Source: Diphasiastrum complanatum (Eukaryota > Streptophyta > Lycopodiopsida > Lycopodiales > Lycopodiaceae). Taken from it: a stretch of DNA of 64,000 nt. This document shows, in pieces, positions 24,401 to 37,803 of the stretch; within the stretch, counting starts at the first letter, position 1, and each line of letters starts with the position of its first letter. The stretch covers positions 67,481,940-67,545,939 of the forward strand of contig CM055095.1 of NCBI GenBank assembly GCA_029204225.1, in the 5' to 3' direction. The notes under the pieces were generated by a model. That model was given only the letters and a program-made list of their open reading frames with translations. It made no database searches and had not been told where the DNA came from. The translations under genes and the position numbers were made by a program.

Positions 24401-27400
24401 TTTATGAGGTCACAATTATTCTCACTTATAGTTGAAGATTTTGGGATCCGTCAACTAATTAAAGCAATTTCTTATTTAGGTGATCAATAATGGCCGAAGA
24501 TAATGCAAGTCTAGAAGGAACGGTTCCCATGTTGACCTATCTCCAAATTTGCCAGCAACCGAGTGCGGCACTCAACGAGATGAATAATCGAAACACTTTG
24601 TGGATGGAAGTTCTGGCAAATCAAGTGAAGACTCTATCCTCGCATGATTGAGTTAATTCTAGGTGGTCACCCTATCTCTAGACTCAGAAGGAAGAGGTAG
24701 AAATTATTAATTAAATTGATAATTACTTTAAAATGGGAGGTATAAGACCCCGTAAATCACCTTGGGCTGCTCCTGTTCTTCTGAAAGCGGATATAGATGG
24801 AGGCTTTCGGGTGTGTGGATTACAAGAGGTTATGTCAGACTCCACATCTGAAACTTCACTTAAAACCTAGCTTATCCCGTGCACAACAATCAACAATGGC
24901 GATCCCTGTCGATTTCCCTGCATGTACAAACATCAGAGCACACAAAACATGGTGGAGCTGGCTGCCTTGTCTCCTCCCAACCTTTGCTACATAGATTATG
25001 ATGAGGAATGCCTCTCTCTAGGCTCACTTATGCACAATCCTCAAGCACCCCTTAACCCTGACCTTTCCTAACGACGTCGACACATGGCTAATTCCATGCA
25101 CAGTCGACACTTGCCACTTGGCAGTACCCTGACATATAGGCAAGTGAGTAGGTTGACATGTGTCACTCATACACTGGACCAAGTGTCCCAGTGAGTATGT
25201 GACACGTGTCATGTTTTGACCGGTCAGCCCTGACATGTGTCACTCATTCACTGGACCGAGTGTTCCAGTGAGCATATGACACGTGTCCCGTTGACTACTC
25301 AACTCCTATTTTTAGGAGGTCAGTCCAGCCACTCCTAATAAATGACCCAATACCTCATGCCAAAGCTAAGCACGACTCTTGAGGTCCAATGCCAACTAAT
25401 TACAGTTTATTTACAAATTACATACAAATGTCACCACAGGTCAGTGACTTAACCATTTCAGGAATTACAATAATTACAAAACGTACATGTGTCTCTGAAA
25501 ACTGTAAATAACTGGGATAGGGAGTAAAGGCTCTAATATCCCTTTCCACTCAAAAAGGACATCGTCCGCGATGACCAAACTAGGGTATTGTGCATGCAAA
25601 CTGTGTGCGGTCTCCCAGGTAGCATCTGCAAGAGGTTTCCATGCCAAGCAACTAAATAAATCAAAGATCAAGCGGTTACACAGACATTTCTCCTGCCTAT
25701 CCAATATACTTGTTGGCTCATGGATCTCCTCTACATGCTCCTGAATAGAGTCACAATTGACTCATCTCCGTACACCGAAGTTGTTGACAACAACTGGCCC
25801 AATTCAAGCCTCCTACGATAACCAACATCCCATACTACTGGCGATCGCACTCGGCTCTCACTAGCACCACGATGGCTTGTCTTAAATTTTTTCAAGTAAC
25901 TCAAACATTTCACCCATTGAGTTAGACATCAGCTGTATTAGGCACTTTGAGGAATTCCCACCGTAACAAGACTAGTAGGCCTAAAACCATATTGGACCAC
26001 TAAAAGTTACATAGGATCATCTCATAGGTCCAATCCACACCAGGATGATTAGCACCAGTACTATCATAACATAAATGCAAAATCTCCCTACACGGCCCTT
26101 TACAACTGCAATGGGGAATTTGCCATTTCCTTTAACTATACCATCTGCTATGGTATACTTCAGGCAAGTGTGAGGAAAGAGATCAAAGCTCTCCTTCTGA
26201 GACTCTACTTGGCCAAGATTTACCTCTCTCACAACCTCCTTACAATAAACAATGAGCATCCTCTTGCTGAATCTATTTGATCTCAACAATTAGGTCATGT
26301 TATAAAATTGAGAATAGAGATAGCTAGGATCTTTGAATCAAGGTTTACCAATCTAGGAATCCTTGATGGTCTTCTACAAATCAAAATAGCTCAAAACTAA
26401 CAACATGCATGCAAATATATCAACATGCAAGCAATCTGAAAAATTCAGGAGACATGCATGCAACATGCATGGACTAATACTTGCACATGCAAAAGTAAAT
26501 TGCTAGCAAATTGTAGATTATGCAATGATTGATCATACTTATGAAGTGATTGGATCTGCCCAGCTATGGTGGACAGCGAAGAAGATGAAGAGGATGTGAG
26601 CAGAAAATTACATAATACTCACGAAAGAAACTTGCTGCATAAACTAGAATGATAGTGTATGCTATAGGGTGCATTCTAGCATCATTAATCTATGATATTG
26701 CTCCTTCAATTAGGCCGAATGGATCTCGAATACTTGCTGTCCGCAAACTTTCAACATGAAGAACATTACATTAGCAAGATTACAATGAAAGAAACAAGAT
26801 CCAATAAAATACCAATCTAGAAAACAAATGGATAGCATAACACTAGCATTAATGAGCAAGAAATTTTACCACACAAGAGAGCAAAACACAATAGCATATG
26901 TGAGAAAGTCCTCTCCATCTGAAGTGCGCCCACTAGGAGGAGGAGGGTCTCTTTTATAGATTAGAACAAATGATATGTGATGTGCATGGCTTCCAAGTGT
27001 CAGTGTAGGTGTCCCACATGCTAAGACTCAAGCATGCAAATTCTATGCATGGGTGTTCACATCTCTCTTCATGCAATGATTCTTGGCATTATTTGCCTTG
27101 GTCCACAAATTTCCACAATAGGAAAAATGCGCCCTCTTCTACATGCAAAATTAACAAAGTTCCAACATATAGTTGGTAGCATGTAAAATTCCCTCTAGGG
27201 CCTCATTTCCAAACTTTTTGGGCCTACTAAAGGTTAAAATCTTATCAATAAATTATATTATAATGTTTGACAAACTTGGAAAGCCTATTGAAACTTTGAG
27301 AGAATACAATGTTGCGTGGCGCCAAAATACATGGTGAAATTGATCCAAACTTAAACCATAACAAGTCATTCTCTATGACCACAAAAGACATCTGATACAC

Positions 27401-30400
27401 TATACGAGATAATGCATCAGGCACACGATTTTCAATACCTTTCCTGTATCGAATTTCCATGTGAAATACCTGCCTACCTGTTTAATTGCAGAAATACATA
27501 AAAATGTCATGGTCGGCATATATAGACCCGCACCACACAAATAATGCCTCCATGCTTTCAAAGCATGGACAATGACATACAACGTTTTTGAAGAGGGTTG
27601 AATTTCTCTCTCACAAAGGCCACTGGCCTATCGTCTTGTATCATAATTGTCCCAACGGCGATATCACTTGCATCCGTTACTATGACAAATGGTTTTTGAG
27701 GGTCTACTATCTTTAATGTGACAAAGTCAGCCGCAACTTGTTTCAAAGCGTCGAAACTTCACTGTTGAACTTTTGTCCACTTACTATCCTATAGCATATC
27801 GGTCAAAGGTGTAGCCATGTGTGAACAACCCTTCACACCTTGCAATAAAACCCAAACAATCCAAGAGAGCCTCTCAATACCATCAAGTTTGTAGGTACAG
27901 GCCATGGAAGGAGAACAACTTTCCTTGCATTCGGTTTTATGTCTTCAGCTAACATGATAAAACCCAAATACGCTATTTTTATTATCATTAGCAAAGAAGA
28001 TTTTATCCCTCAGGGTTGACAAACAATTCAAAGGTGAGTTACATGCAGCACGTCACCACAACTGTAAACCAACACGTCATCCATAAATGGTCTGAGTACA
28101 TCGTTCATCAACGTCATACATGTTGCTGGGGCATTCGTCAATCTGAAAGGCGTAACAAAAAGTCAAAGTGACCGAAACAAGTTCTGAAGACAGCCTTATG
28201 CACATGCACTTCATGAACTCTGGGTTAGCGATATCCATTTTTCAAACAACTTTGCTAAAACAGTAGCACCGTACAATACTAGATCATCAATATGCGGAAT
28301 AGGATATCGAGGCTTGACAAACTCCTTGAACATTGGGCGTCCCATACCGTCCTTTGCTCCTGGGGAGTTCAAGCGTCGATAAGCCCACACACATACGCTA
28401 TGACCAATCTGTTGGTCTAGGTTCCTAAGTCAATTTGTTCTAGCGCCATATCTTACTTTTGCAACGAGCGGTAAACATATTAAACAAAAACAAAAGCACA
28501 TATACTTATAGTGAACCCCCACATCATTATGTTGCCATGATCAAAGGTCCTGGAGGCACATCGGGCTCACCTCAAAGTGAATGGATTCTACCATCGCGCT
28601 GGAACTTGCACACATGAGTACCCCAAGCGATGTAGAATTTCCGTACTACGTGCCAAGATATTCCAAGTACCATATCAAAGCACGCCAAACACATTATCAT
28701 ACAACCAAGTTCTTAACTTAACTGTGAATGGTTAATGGCATATCCACAACCCTGAAACCTCCCCCAATTGTACCCTTTCCATCAGCCCTCACGATTGTGT
28801 ACTAGTACAGGGATGGTTGCATGCTCACAGTCAACCTTTCAATCAAAGTCAAGTACGTTATGGGAGAACCTAGTGTCAAATAGAACACACACATTCTTCC
28901 CACACAACTGTCCAGTCATAACAATTAAGAAGTACTTGGAAACTGATACATGTGTTGCGTCATTTTAAACAATTGTGGCAAAAGAAATAACATCAACCTT
29001 ACCTAATCATTGACACGTTCACAAGCTGAAGAGTACTTCCCTAGAGTTCATCTAGCTCCAGCTCTTCAATAGCCATAGGTGTTCGTGCTTGCTTCACTAG
29101 AAAATTGCATGAAGTTTGCAATGGATTCCGTGGACATTCCTTCCACATGCATCCTCCCAAGTAACCAAAGCAAAGAAACGTTCACATTTGGAACACTCTT
29201 GGTCATGCAACAATAGCAACAAAGATCACTAGCCCAAACTGAACATCGGATTGCCCATACAATCGTTGTCCATACAAGCTACAACTACTTGTCGTACTGA
29301 AGGACGTTGACCTCTTTGGACATTATACTGCCCATACAATCCTCTATCCTCGGAAGCCCCTACTCCTTTCAGGTCACCTTGAAACTTGCCTTTGCACAAA
29401 TTGACTCATAAATCTTTTGAGCCTTTTCTTATCCCAAGGCCAAAAAAAAACCACCTGAGGCCAAGGCTCACCACTAACCTTATTACTGTGTTTCAAACAC
29501 AAAGCTATTTGAACTGCTCCTTGAGGCTATGAGTCTGCTTCTTTACAACGAAAGGTTTTGAGACTTCCATGCAAGCCCTCCACAAAATGAAACAATTGAA
29601 CAATCATGCCGCTTCCGGTTCCCGTGAGGATCTTGATGCCTTCAACATTCAAGGATTTGTTGAAAAATCACCTCCATAGCATCCACCTTGGCTGCCACTT
29701 CCTCAATTCTCAGTATCTCGTTGCTAGAACCCTCCAACGGATCCATGTTTACAGTGTTGCAAACCTGTCCACCTGATTAGAGGTCGAAATTTTCAGCAAA
29801 CAAGGGTTTCCGATTCGGCTCCGCAACTGTAGCCTGATTTCAATCCGCAACAACAACCTAGTTCTGATCCGATTTTGAAATCGTAACTTGATTCCGATTC
29901 CGAACTGAAAATCCTGCTCCTGAAATGAAATCTGTTTCTGTTCCGCAGTTGAAATCTAATCCTGCTCCTGAAATCGGAATGTGATCCGCGACGCTGAAAC
30001 CTGAACCTAATTCGCAAGCGAAATCTAAGACTCCACATCTAAAACTTCACTTTAAAACGTAGCTTATCCTGTGCACAACAATCAGCAATGTTGATCCCTG
30101 TCGATTTCCCTGCATGTACAACACAAAACATGGTGGAGCTGGCTGCCTTGTCTCCTCCCAACCTTTGCTGCATAGATTATGATGAGGAATGCCTCTCTCT
30201 AGGCTCACTTATGCACAATCCTCAAGCACCGCTTAACCTTGACCTTTCCTAACATCGACACATGGCCAATTCCGTGCACAGTCGACACTTGCCACTTGGC
30301 AGCTGGTACTACCAGGATTTCTGCTGATGTTGTACTAGATACTTGATTATGATGATATTAGTGTGTATTATGGTGGCTTCCTTCGCTTGATGGCCCAACC

Positions 30401-32531
30401 ACGATATATGGTGAGTATTTTCTTTAGGTAGGACTCGGGAGAGGCACAAGAGCTCGCCATTTTGAATGGCTTATTGAAATGGCCACATTCTAGTGTTTTT
30501 TTCCCAACCTTATAGTGGTGGTCATAGTGTTGTGAATTATTTCATGGGGTCACCATCTCTTAAACCATTCATCTCATATTTTATTGTTTCTCCTTCCACA
30601 TTGGCAGATCATTTCTTTCTCACATTGTCCCATGGCACCATGACATGTCACTCTCCATCCATTCCCCCTACCTTACCGAGAGCACCTAGATATACCTTTG
30701 ACCATGAGTACACACCTATATTGGGATTCTCTCTCCTCTCTACTCCAGTATTTTCCACATGATAGCCCACTTCAGACCCAAGTCGCTTTTCTGACAACTA
30801 TGCTCCATATATCTACTTCCATGGCCTTCTTGTCCAAACATCATCAGCGTCACTCCCCTGCTTGTTCTCGTCAGCCACATAAACCCTAGTATGACGCACT
30901 TTGTAAATATCTCCATCTCCAATTCAAATAAGCCCAAACCCCACATGTCTTACATATACTCAAGCGTTTATATAGTAGGACTTGTTGTTGTAAAAAGCAA
31001 ACTTATGAGAATAGAGATGGGAAGGGACTGACTGACCTTCTCTTTAGTTCATCCTCTGGATCCTTTTGGAGAGAATTCCACCCTCGCGCCCAACCTCCCC
31101 TATTGAATGACTTATATTGTTGGACTGAGTATGCCACTACTCCCTACAATATCCCTACTATTACTCCCATCATCATCTCCCCTTGTCCTTCTACAGTCGA
31201 TATGGTTACTATAGCCATTGAGAAATTGTGTACCTGTCGTGCACGACGATGACTTAGGGGTTGAACTCCTTATTCACTCCTTTAATATTCTTGCACCCAT
31301 TTTGGCCAGTTTACTTAATCAAGCTGTTATATCCAGATATTTTTTGACTTGGTGTACGAATATCATCCATCCAATTTACAAGAGTGGTGACCCTATAAAT
31401 CCTGGAAACTACTACACCATTATGATAGGCCATATTGTGGCAAAACTCTATGGCACCATCCTCCAGATAGCAGTGAGTAGCGAGGCTCTCTCTCTCTTTA
31501 TATATATATACAGATCGAGGCAACTCTCCGGCTCATCACATATATTCAGAGAGTACAAGCATTGCCAGATATGGACAGACGATACACAGATTGCATTGTC
31601 CTCTTCACACTATCTTCCTGATCAGGGCTATAGATTATCGTGGTTCTATCAAGCATCTCACCTCCTACTTGAGTCATTTGGTATCTCCATTACAGAGGTT
31701 CCCTCAGGCACTCATCAGTATATGAGACGATTTCTCTATCGAGCAGACTTGGAGTCGCCAGTTAGGGGTTAAGCCTGATTTCTACCGGACCCACTTTCTT
31801 GAGCTAGACGCAGCAGGGATTCCAGTCCTGCCACGTTACTTGGATTCAAGCCTGTCATATTGCCTTAGATTCACATTGGGCCAGCTCAGGGTGTCTTCGC
31901 ACCAGCTAGCTATCAAGACTGGGACGTTCCACAGTATTCCTAGAGGAGCGGATTTGCGAGTTATGCTCTTTAGGGGAGATGCCCTGCATACTATGAGATC
32001 AGAGGGAGATATCACTTGGTTTCAAGACATGCTCACCACTCTACGATCTCTCATAGCCTATGAGGACTCCCGGTGTGTTGCTCATATGGTACGAGAGATG
32101 TTCATATCGCGGCGAGATCTATGTTAGACATCGCAACATTTTACTCCTCAGCCGCTAATTACTTCTTTCTTCTCTAGGCGGAGATCACGAGACACAGAGC
32201 CTGATGATGACGACGACGACGATGGTGGCAACTTACATGCTCATAGAGATCAAAGATAGTGTACTACTTACTCATCACCACTTTGCTGCTGGGGTCATCA
32301 GACCTCCTATGCAGAGACACATTTCTCATACTCGTAGATCACGTCAACAGACTCCAGAACTTCCTCGTGCTGCAGCTCGCATTACATAATTCTATAGCGT
32401 CAGCACCGACAGGACTTCATGACATTGCTACATCTATTATGCACATACCCTCTTAGTGTCGCATTTGTGTTAGTCCGTATTAGATGTTTTCTTTCTTACA
32501 ACTTTGGAGACGTTTTATATGCTCCCATTGG

Positions 32532-32581
<50 letters not shown>

Positions 32582-35500
32582 CCATGGCCCCTCCTCCTCC
32601 TCGCGCCCCTGCTCGTAGATCAGCACGATCCCCAGCCACCTCCTCACTCACCTCCCTCGCTCACCACTCACCTCCCCTCGCTGCCCCTTCCCCTAACCCC
32701 CTCGCTGCTCCTTCTCCTTCCCTCGCTGCTCCTCCTCCTTCTCCTTCCCTCGCTGCCCCTTCCCGTAACCCCCTCGCTGCCCCTTCTTCCCCCCCCGCTG
32801 CCCCTTCCCTCGATGCTCCTTCTTCCCCCCTCGCTGCCCCTTCCCTCGCTGTTCCTTCCCCTTCCCCCCTCGCTGCTCCATCCCCCCCCCCCCTTGCTGA
32901 CCTCCCTGATCTCCTAGCTGCCACCCCCTCACCCATCCTCCTCGCTGACCCCTCCTTGTCACCCCCCTCACCTCACCCCCTCGTTGATCTCTCACCTCAC
33001 CCCATTGTCATTCCTGCCCCCCCCCTCGCTGCCACTTCACCTCACCCCCTTGATGACCCATCTCCCTCTCCTACTACAACTCTCACCCCCCTCTCTGATG
33101 GCTGCTCCCCTGATTCAGCTCCTCTTCTATCTTCTGACCCTATTCTTCCCACACCGATCATTGCTCACTCTTCCTCCTTCACGGCACCACAGTCTACAGC
33201 CACTATTCCGTATACGCCTTCTAAATCAATTGAACTTTTTTCATCTTGGCAGATTGATCAATTCAAGGCAGATTTCCAATTTTTGCGGTATGAAATTTCA
33301 CAGCTGAAAGGAACGGTTACTTCTTTGATCAACGAGAAGAAGCTATTGCAGTCCAAGGTTGCCTCACTCGAACAATCCATCGGAATCAAACAGGCCGCAG
33401 CTTCGGAATCCACCACCAACATGCTACGGGAGCTAGAAACCAAGATTGAGAAGCAACACGAAGAGGCCCTTTCCTGGGCATCAGTTTTGAAAAAGGGCAC
33501 CAAACCCAGCGCTCCCATCTCCTCAGTTATCTCAGCCACCATCTCGGAAGAGAAATCTCGAGACCAAAAATCCCACAATATTAGAGTTCGTGGAGTTCTA
33601 GATACACAGGATGCATTGGCTGAAGCTAAACGCTTTCTTGACATCACTCTCGGGCATAGGACAGAGGGGTTAGACACCGCATGGAGGACCACTAGAGATG
33701 CAGCCACACTCATTCTTCGTTTCACCTCCCTCGAGAGCCGTCGAGATGCTTTGCGGTGCAGAGCTAAGCTACGTGGTACCACTATCTACATGGACGACGA
33801 CCTCACATATATCCAGGTAGAGGAGAGGCGTAAGGCCTTTCAGGCAGCCCGTGAGTCTGGCAGACGAGTCATTTACCGAGATGGACGAGTGCTTTTTCTT
33901 GACAGCGCACCTAGCAACTCCCAGTGCTAGGGATTTGGGGTCCCCGGGTTCGGGAGTGCTCCGGGGCCCCACCCACACCATCTCCGGAATGGAGTATGGA
34001 ACTGTGATGGTTTACTCTCATCTTCCATTGCTGGCGACTTGATCGATTTCATCACTGACAGGGATTTACTGCTCTTTATGGAGACTCATGAGAGTCAGGA
34101 GAGAGGATTACCTATTTTTCCAGGATACAAATGGGATTCTGTGTACAGACTTGAGACTAGATCAGCTAGCGATCGTGGATCCGGAGGTGTTGCATGTTTA
34201 TACAGAGAGTCTCTTCATCCGAGCATTGAGTTCATCAGACACGACGAGCATGCACGGTATATATGGATTCATATTACTGGGCAGGATATTGGGTTGGACA
34301 GGGACCTCTTTGTGGCGGCCTGTTATTTTCCTCCAGAGTCTTCGTCCTTTGCTGAGGGCACAGGTTCACCCTACCTTGATTTATCGCCTGATATTATCAG
34401 ATTCGCAGAGCGGGGGCATATTCTCCTCACTGGAGATTTTAATGCCCGAACCTCTTCACGACAGTCAGAGTTCTATGACATCACCGACCAGCTCCGCGTT
34501 CATGCCTTTGACAGCGATGATATGGGAGTTACCAGGATTTCAGAGGACAACTTGGGACCTACTACCCCTTACGGTGAGCATTTATTGCAGTTTGGAGAGG
34601 CCCATGAGTTAGCCATTTACAATGGCCTAACTTGTTGGCCAAAATCTGGCAGTTATACTTGTCACCCTCACAGTGGTGGACATAGTGTTGTGGATTATCT
34701 CATGGGATCACCATCTTCCATACCTCTCATCTCTGATTTTCATGTATCTCCCACCACTCTCTCTGATCATTCCTTTCTCTCCTTCGCTATCGGCCGCCTC
34801 CCACCTCCCCAGCCATCCTCACACCCCCTGCTTACACGGGCACCCAAGTATACATTCAGTTCTCTCTTTACACCAGTCTACCAGGAGTTCCTAACCTCAT
34901 TGCTCCATTCCTTCCCTCGCGATAGTACAGTCGAGACTCAAGCTGCCTTTCTTAGCACTTCTCTTCATACCGCTGCTTCCCTTCCTTGTCCATCTAAACC
35001 CCATAAAAGCAGAGGCACCCGCTCCTCATCGATACGACCCCCACACCCCCCGTGGTATGATGCTGAATGTCGCTCTCTTCGTCAGCTTGTCACCCATGCC
35101 CGCACTCACGATCCTCATCTCCTCCACTCCGCCAGGCGCTCTTACCGTCACACACTCCGCCGAAAAAAGCGTATATATGATGACTCCGAAGGAACGCGTC
35201 TTGTTGATCTTCTCTTCAGTTCCTCTTCAGGCGCCTTTTGGCGTGAGTTTATCCCTCGTGCTCCACCACCCCTCCTGGATGACCTTCGCATATGGACCGA
35301 ATACGCTACCGAACTATATACCATACCCACTGACGCACCCATCTCTATCTCCCCACGCCCCTCTGAGTTCACCTTCTTCACATCTGACATGGTACTTATG
35401 GCCATCAAGAGAATGAAGTCCCATAAAGCAAGAGATATCGAAGACCTTGAATCTGAACTCCTAACCCATGCTTCCGACCTCCTTGCTCCCACACTAGCCA

Positions 35501-37742
35501 CTCTCCTCAATTCCGCCGTTGTCTCTGGTTTCCCCTCATCCTGGTGCACCAACATCATCCACCCTATTCATAAAAATGGTGATCCCATGATTCCTGGTAA
35601 TTACCGCACCATCATGATCGGACATGTTCTCACGAAGCTCTATGGTACCATACTCCAGTCTGCAGTGAGTTCAGAGGCGGAAGCTCGGAAATTACATGCA
35701 TTGGGGCAGGCAGGTTTCCGATCTCATTATTCTACCACTGACCATATTTTTACACTTCGAGCCTTGATCGAGGAAGCTAAGTACAGGAAAGAGAGGGTTT
35801 ACTGCTGTTTTGTAGATTTCAGGAAGGCCTTCGATTCTGTACCACGCTCCCTGCTCATTCAGAGACACTGTATCCCCGACCAGAGAGGGTTTGTAGAAGC
35901 AGCTGGATTGTTTACAAGGATTTTGTACCAGATGGGGGTTGGGGGTGAACATTGCGAAGACCAAGGTTATGGTCTTCAACACTTCTCGAGCCTTCATGCA
36001 GCGCCAGGAGCTCATCCTAGATGGACATGCCTTAGAGGTAGTTTCCTCTTATACCTATTTGGGGATACTCCTCTGGTTCTACCTTCAGCATGCGGCAAGC
36101 TGCCACCACCCGACTTGGGAAGGGGCATTCCTCTCTTGTTCAGCTTGAGCGGTTCTGTTTCAGGAAGCTCATCCGAGATGTTCGCAGTAAGTGTAGACTC
36201 TTTGATACTATTGTCACCCCCACAGCCTTATATGCAGCAGAGACATGGTGCACCGACCTCCCTTCATCACATTGGGCCAGCATTTCACGATTGCAGACCA
36301 CCATGTTAGCCCGTATGATTCGGGCGAAGCCCTCGGTTCCACATGAGATCCTTCTTGCAGAGTTTGCCGTTCCACCCATTCAGATATATGCCGCGTTCCA
36401 GCTTATCACATACATTCAGAGAATCCAGGCTCTGCCCGATGAGGATATGAGATATACACAGACAACACTTGTCTCCTCACACTTTCTTCATGACCAAGGT
36501 TATCGACTATCGTGGTTCTCTCAGGCATCCCATTTGCTCCTTGAGTCATTTGGTATCTCCATTACAGAGCTCCCCTCAGGTACTCATCAGTATATCAAGC
36601 GCATCTTATATTGGGCCTATCTCGACCGTGCTTGGGGGCGACAACTTGGGGTTAAACCCGGCTACTACTTGACTCATTTTATTGAGCTTGACATAGCAAG
36701 GTTCCCGGTCTTACCACATTATTTGGACTCGAGACTATCACATTGCCTCAGATTTACATTGGGACAGCTCCGTGTATCATCACATCAGTTGGCTATTGAG
36801 ACTGGTAGATTCCAGGATACCCCGAGAGAGGAGCGGATTTGCCAGTTATGCTCTTTAGAGGAGGTGGAGTCAGAGGAGCACTTTATCTTTAGGTGCCCGG
36901 TATATTACGAGATCAAAGGGAGATACCACTGTTTGTTCCGAGACACGCCTGTCACCTTACGATCGCTCATAGCTTATGAGGATTCCCGATGCGCGGCACT
37001 CATGATACGAGAGATGTTTATACTACGACAGGATTTGTATCAGACAACCCAGCCGAGTCAGGTTTCTCAGCCTCAGATCACTGCTTTCTTCTCCAGGAGG
37101 AGAGGACGTTTTGATGACGGTGACGATGATGATGATGACTTACTTGCCCACAGAGACCAGAGACAGCGTCCCACACATACCCATGTTGCAGCACGAGCTA
37201 CTCGACCTAAAGACCTCTTCATCCTCTCAGACGACGTCAGAGACCACTAGTGGCCCTTCATGCCACAGGCCGTATTACATCCTTCTATATCATCAGCACC
37301 AGCAGGACAGGACTAGATGATAGCGTCATACCTCACTCATGACTGTTAGCAGTATACATGCTCCCACATGTTTCTAATAGCATCACATCTATTTCAGTTT
37401 ATAGCTTTAGCTCTAGATTGCTACTTTTGTTATTGTTTTGGAGACGTTTCATACGCTCTTATGGTTACCACATACTTGACATGTACATTTACTAGTCTTA
37501 TATGCCTTTTGGCATGGAAAAGACATTAATAAAGCTTTCTTTCTTTCTTTCTCTCCTGATCCGCTCCTGGCCTGCTCCTGATCTGCTCCTGGCCTTGCAT
37601 TGTCCGCGTCTGATCCGCTCCTGGCCCAGCGATGGTGGTGATGGCACCTAATCTGTACCTAGCCCACTCCTGATCCGCTCCTGGCCCTGCAATCCACTCT
37701 TGGCCCAGTGATGGTGGTGATGGCACCTGATCCGCCCCGTCC

Positions 37743-37803
<61 letters not shown>

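Larger units (their letters stand above)
24832..30301 (-). mobile_element. Ty3/gypsy chromovirus-like element with two LTR copies
   Basis: Direct repeats at 24,835-25,130 and 30,027-30,301 are largely identical (for example ACATGGTGGAGCTGGCTGCC and ATAGATTATGATGAGGAATG) and flank minus-strand gypsy sequence. Order from high to low coordinate: right LTR copy, gag-like region, RT, RNase H, integrase zinc region, chromodomain, left LTR copy. The integrase core is missing and all frames are broken. The right LTR copy stops abruptly at LINE sequence (30,302). Confidence 0.8.
32533..37557 (+). mobile_element. LINE copy 2: best-preserved family member
   Basis: About 5 kb from the (CT)n leader to the CTTTC tail. 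Layout: ORF1 (32,584-33,930), in-frame UAG, ORF2 endonuclease, linker and RT N-terminus, then after an internal deletion the RT end, a C-terminal zinc-knuckle region, poly-Asp, 3' UTR, hairpin (37,502-37,515), GACATTAATAAAG and tail. ORF1 and the endonuclease have no disabling changes. The deletion near 35,870 removes the RT palm with YADD, so this copy could only move with RT supplied in trans. Confidence 0.9.

Noticed and set aside
32661-32995. Antisense Gly/Arg/Glu-rich open frames over ORF1
   Set aside because: Shadow of the C/T-rich ORF1 coding strand; no independent start context or family motif.
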